From Paulinella micropora (Eukaryota > Cercozoa > Imbricatea > Euglyphida), in contig BJOX01000154.1 in NCBI GenBank assembly GCA_009731375.1, positions 218,005 to 281,029 on the forward strand: a stretch of DNA of 63,025 nt, given 5' to 3'. Numbering within the stretch: the stretch's first letter is position 1; the number at the start of each line of letters is the position of its first letter. The translations under genes were made by a program, and so were the position numbers. Of this stretch, positions 35,060 to 63,025 are shown piece after piece. Below the pieces are notes generated by a model. That model had not been told where the DNA came from. It saw nothing but the letters and a program-made list of their open reading frames with translations, and searched no databases.

Positions 35060-35900
35060 GAGCACTTTAACGACCGGCCCAAATCATGTGTCACTTTCTG
35101 AGCCTAGTACCACCGACTTGACTTTTCACTGTTTTTGAACGGCCCGTTCAAGTTAGACTCTTCTTCTCTGCACGACGTTTCGACTTCACTATATATTAAT
35201 ATATAACTAGTTTTCGATTTCGTTCAGAAATGACTGACTTCAAACGATCAAGTCAACTTGATTCCTTTTTAGAAAAGATCAACCATTGTCTTTTCCCCAC
35301 TCTATTGCTTTTAGTAGACTGATTTCCAGTGAACCACGCTCGTTGCGGTAAATTTGTGGACAAGGTAACAAGAGTGAAAGGAAAAACAATCGTTGATTTG
35401 CTTTTTATTAGTACATCTCATGACTGAGGAAACTTTTTTTCAAATGCAAATTCTGGACACTTGAAGTACAAGTTGGATTTGAAGCCAGCCTTCAAGTATA
35501 TGCTTTACTAGCAATAGTTTTTGCGAAGCTCAGCTCACCAAACTCACAATCTACGTTCAGTCGTGACCGTACTTTGCAACCCAAGTCTGCAACAAGTAGA
35601 AATCTACGTATAATAAATAAACTAAGTTACCGCTCTGCCGCTATTTATTAATACTGGTATTTCACCTGCTCTCTGGAGTCAGGACTTAATGCAGCTATAG
35701 AGATCTTTTATAAGAGTTCGTTGTGTAATTACCCCTTGGGGTTGTATCCAAACTCACAATCCCTATGAATATTAATATTAACACTAGTTGCAAGTATTCT
35801 ATCATTAAAAGTTGAACAACGAAAAAAGTTTTTCTGCCACTCCACGAGTGGCAAGTATTAATATTCTATTAAAACAGTGCGTAAAAAAAAACTCTACCAA
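35060..35900. repeat. Old repeat, copy B (uninterrupted)
   Basis: Aligns with 4567-4699 plus 12371-13060 but lacks the ~7.7-kb retroelement island, thus acting as an empty site. One ~130-base part (35615-35745) is inverted relative to copy A. From 35900 to 36458 I see only AT-rich 3' flank of FAS. Confidence 0.7.
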
Positions 35901-36458
35901 AAAACCAAGATACTTTGAAGTTTAGCGTTCTGCAATTAATAGACGGTCGTTCAGTGGAAAGCTGTAGAGAATTCGAGTGATTTTTCTTGAACTGCATAAT
36001 TGTTTAATGGTAATAAATATATAGAAGCGCCTTTGAAGGCACCTCTTGACGATAATTGGGCGGGTGTTGAAAATCCATGTAGTAATAAATAGCATTGGTG
36101 CTAAGACACGAACCTTTGCAGGCCCATCTCTTTTCAGAACATTACAGTATGAACCTTGGCGGTCCCATGCCTGTCACAAAAGCAGGGGAGGGAGTACCGA
36201 TCCCTCCCAGGTAGGTTTTCCACGCAAAGTGGGTGGCCTACCGAACGGTCAAGTTCACTGCTGCTTTAAAAAATGATTATTTCAAAGTTATTTCACAAGT
36301 GTTGCTGGTAATTAAAGTAGGTAAGATATTTGCGAAGATCTCTCACAAACATTTTGCCTCTTCAAAATGGTAGAGAAGGCATTTGAAATCTATTTCAGCG
36401 CCGAAACGGCATCGTCAGAAGATGTCCAAAGCGGCAGGTCATGAAATCACATGTCAAG

Positions 36459-62410
<25,952 letters not shown>

Positions 62411-62884
62411 GGGACCTCTCTTACCTCGACCTGAAACAAGTTTTTCATGTAATGAAACGCAGAAACAACCGCGAACTATTATAATACATTGAAACACGAC
62501 CTATGGCCAAGTAAAACAGCAAACAAGGGCAAACAAACCCTGCAAGGCGTTCCACCGGAAACCCAGACCCAAGGCCAACTCCGGGTCACCGCCTTTTTTT
62601 TTTCTATGTTACTCTGGGAGAAAGTGCCGAATAATGCAAACATGACAAGTGGCCACCTACTCCTGTGGCATACGGAATCATTGCTACATACATCGCCCCA
62701 CCAAAAACACCAAACCGCTGGAAAAGGAGGGAACAATAGTACTGACTAGTGACGAGCGCTGGCAGCCACTGCAAGATCAGGTTTGACGCGAGACACTCAA
62801 ATTGGGCACAACTTGCGGTTGGACCGACCGGCTTAATTTTACTTTCAATTTCGGACTTGTGACTGTGGTATAGCATTGCGGAAA
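62411..62884. promoter_or_regulatory. Divergent intergenic region between FAS and the right-edge gene
   Basis: 474 bases between two opposite start codons, free of microsatellites except a T run at 62594-62603. It must hold FAS control sequences and possibly serves both genes. TATTATAATACA lies about 75 bases upstream of the FAS start. No factor site can be named with confidence. Confidence 0.5.
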
Positions 62885-63025
62885 ATGCCGCAGGCTACGG
62901 CTGTTCTTTCTGATTGGCTGATAGAGGCGAATATGGCAGATAAACTCAAAGATAAGCGCCGTCAGGTCTTGTTGGAAGCAGTACAGAAAGGTCACCCAAC
63001 TGCTTGCTGTAAAAATCTGGATGCT
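62885..63025 (+). CDS. Start of an unidentified gene, runs off the window
   Basis: ATG at 62885 opens 47 codons without stop to the edge: MPQATAVLSDWLIEANMADK, then KLKDKRRQVLLEAVQKGH and onward to CCKNLDA. Composition and lack of repeats resemble real coding DNA, and it is placed head to head with FAS. I do not recognise the family. It may be a first exon that ends beyond the window. Leucine/lysine spacing suggests a helical N-terminus. Confidence 0.5.
   Translation, partial: MPQATAVLSDWLIEANMADKLKDKRRQVLLEAVQKGHPTACCKNLDA

Overview
This is a eukaryotic nuclear window. The genes are split by many introns with GT-AG (once GC-AG) borders, they include a cytosolic ribosomal protein and an eIF3 subunit, and the DNA between and inside them is crowded with tetranucleotide microsatellites (GATA/TATC, ATGT, AAGT, CCTA) and retroelement debris. 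The fatty acid synthase is a fungal-type type I enzyme with the beta and alpha halves fused in one polypeptide. Introns this long and repeat-filled are unlike ordinary fungi. My best guess is a protist of the stramenopile/labyrinthulomycete kind, but nothing here proves it. About thirteen N-gaps interrupt the sequence, often next to homopolymers.

Layout. 1-2250: CT-rich and GATA/GATTA arrays with one copy of a ~541-bp repeat family (R1). 2371-4441 (+): RPL17/uL22, 5' end missing. 4442-13130: an old repeat opened by a ~7.7-kb composite retroelement island, made of a broken Ty3/gypsy integrase (-) and a decayed Ty1/copia element (+). 13627-17669 (-): glyoxalase I, seven exons. 17.7-22.6 kb: arrays, a second and third repeat type, gaps. 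22613-28405 (+): eIF3k with part of the gene in a gap. 28.4-36.4 kb: low-complexity DNA, a degraded gag-like ORF (-) and a second copy of the old repeat. 36459-62410 (-): the fused FAS, for which I could thread 45 exons in a consistent reading phase (about 4,300 codons visible). 62885-63025 (+): first codons of a divergent gene that runs off the edge.

How the genes work together: these are independent housekeeping genes (translation, methylglyoxal detoxification, de novo fatty acid synthesis), not a pathway cluster. FAS alone carries a full cycle: acetyl loading, condensation, ketoreduction, dehydration, enoyl reduction, malonyl/palmitoyl transfer, ACP and its own phosphopantetheinyl transferase.

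The most unusual signal is structural. In all four identified genes the edge of an exon, often with its splice site, is copied into the neighbouring intron as decaying echoes separated by microsatellite. The extreme case is FAS exon 39, with six echoes in tandem. Two FAS introns also have the same 9-10 bases at both ends, the footprint expected if introns arise by tandem duplication of an AGGT-containing stretch. Separately, two unrelated repeat families (R1, R2) both end in GAGATRTCG directly against GATA arrays and vary at their other end, which suggests retroposition anchored on microsatellites.
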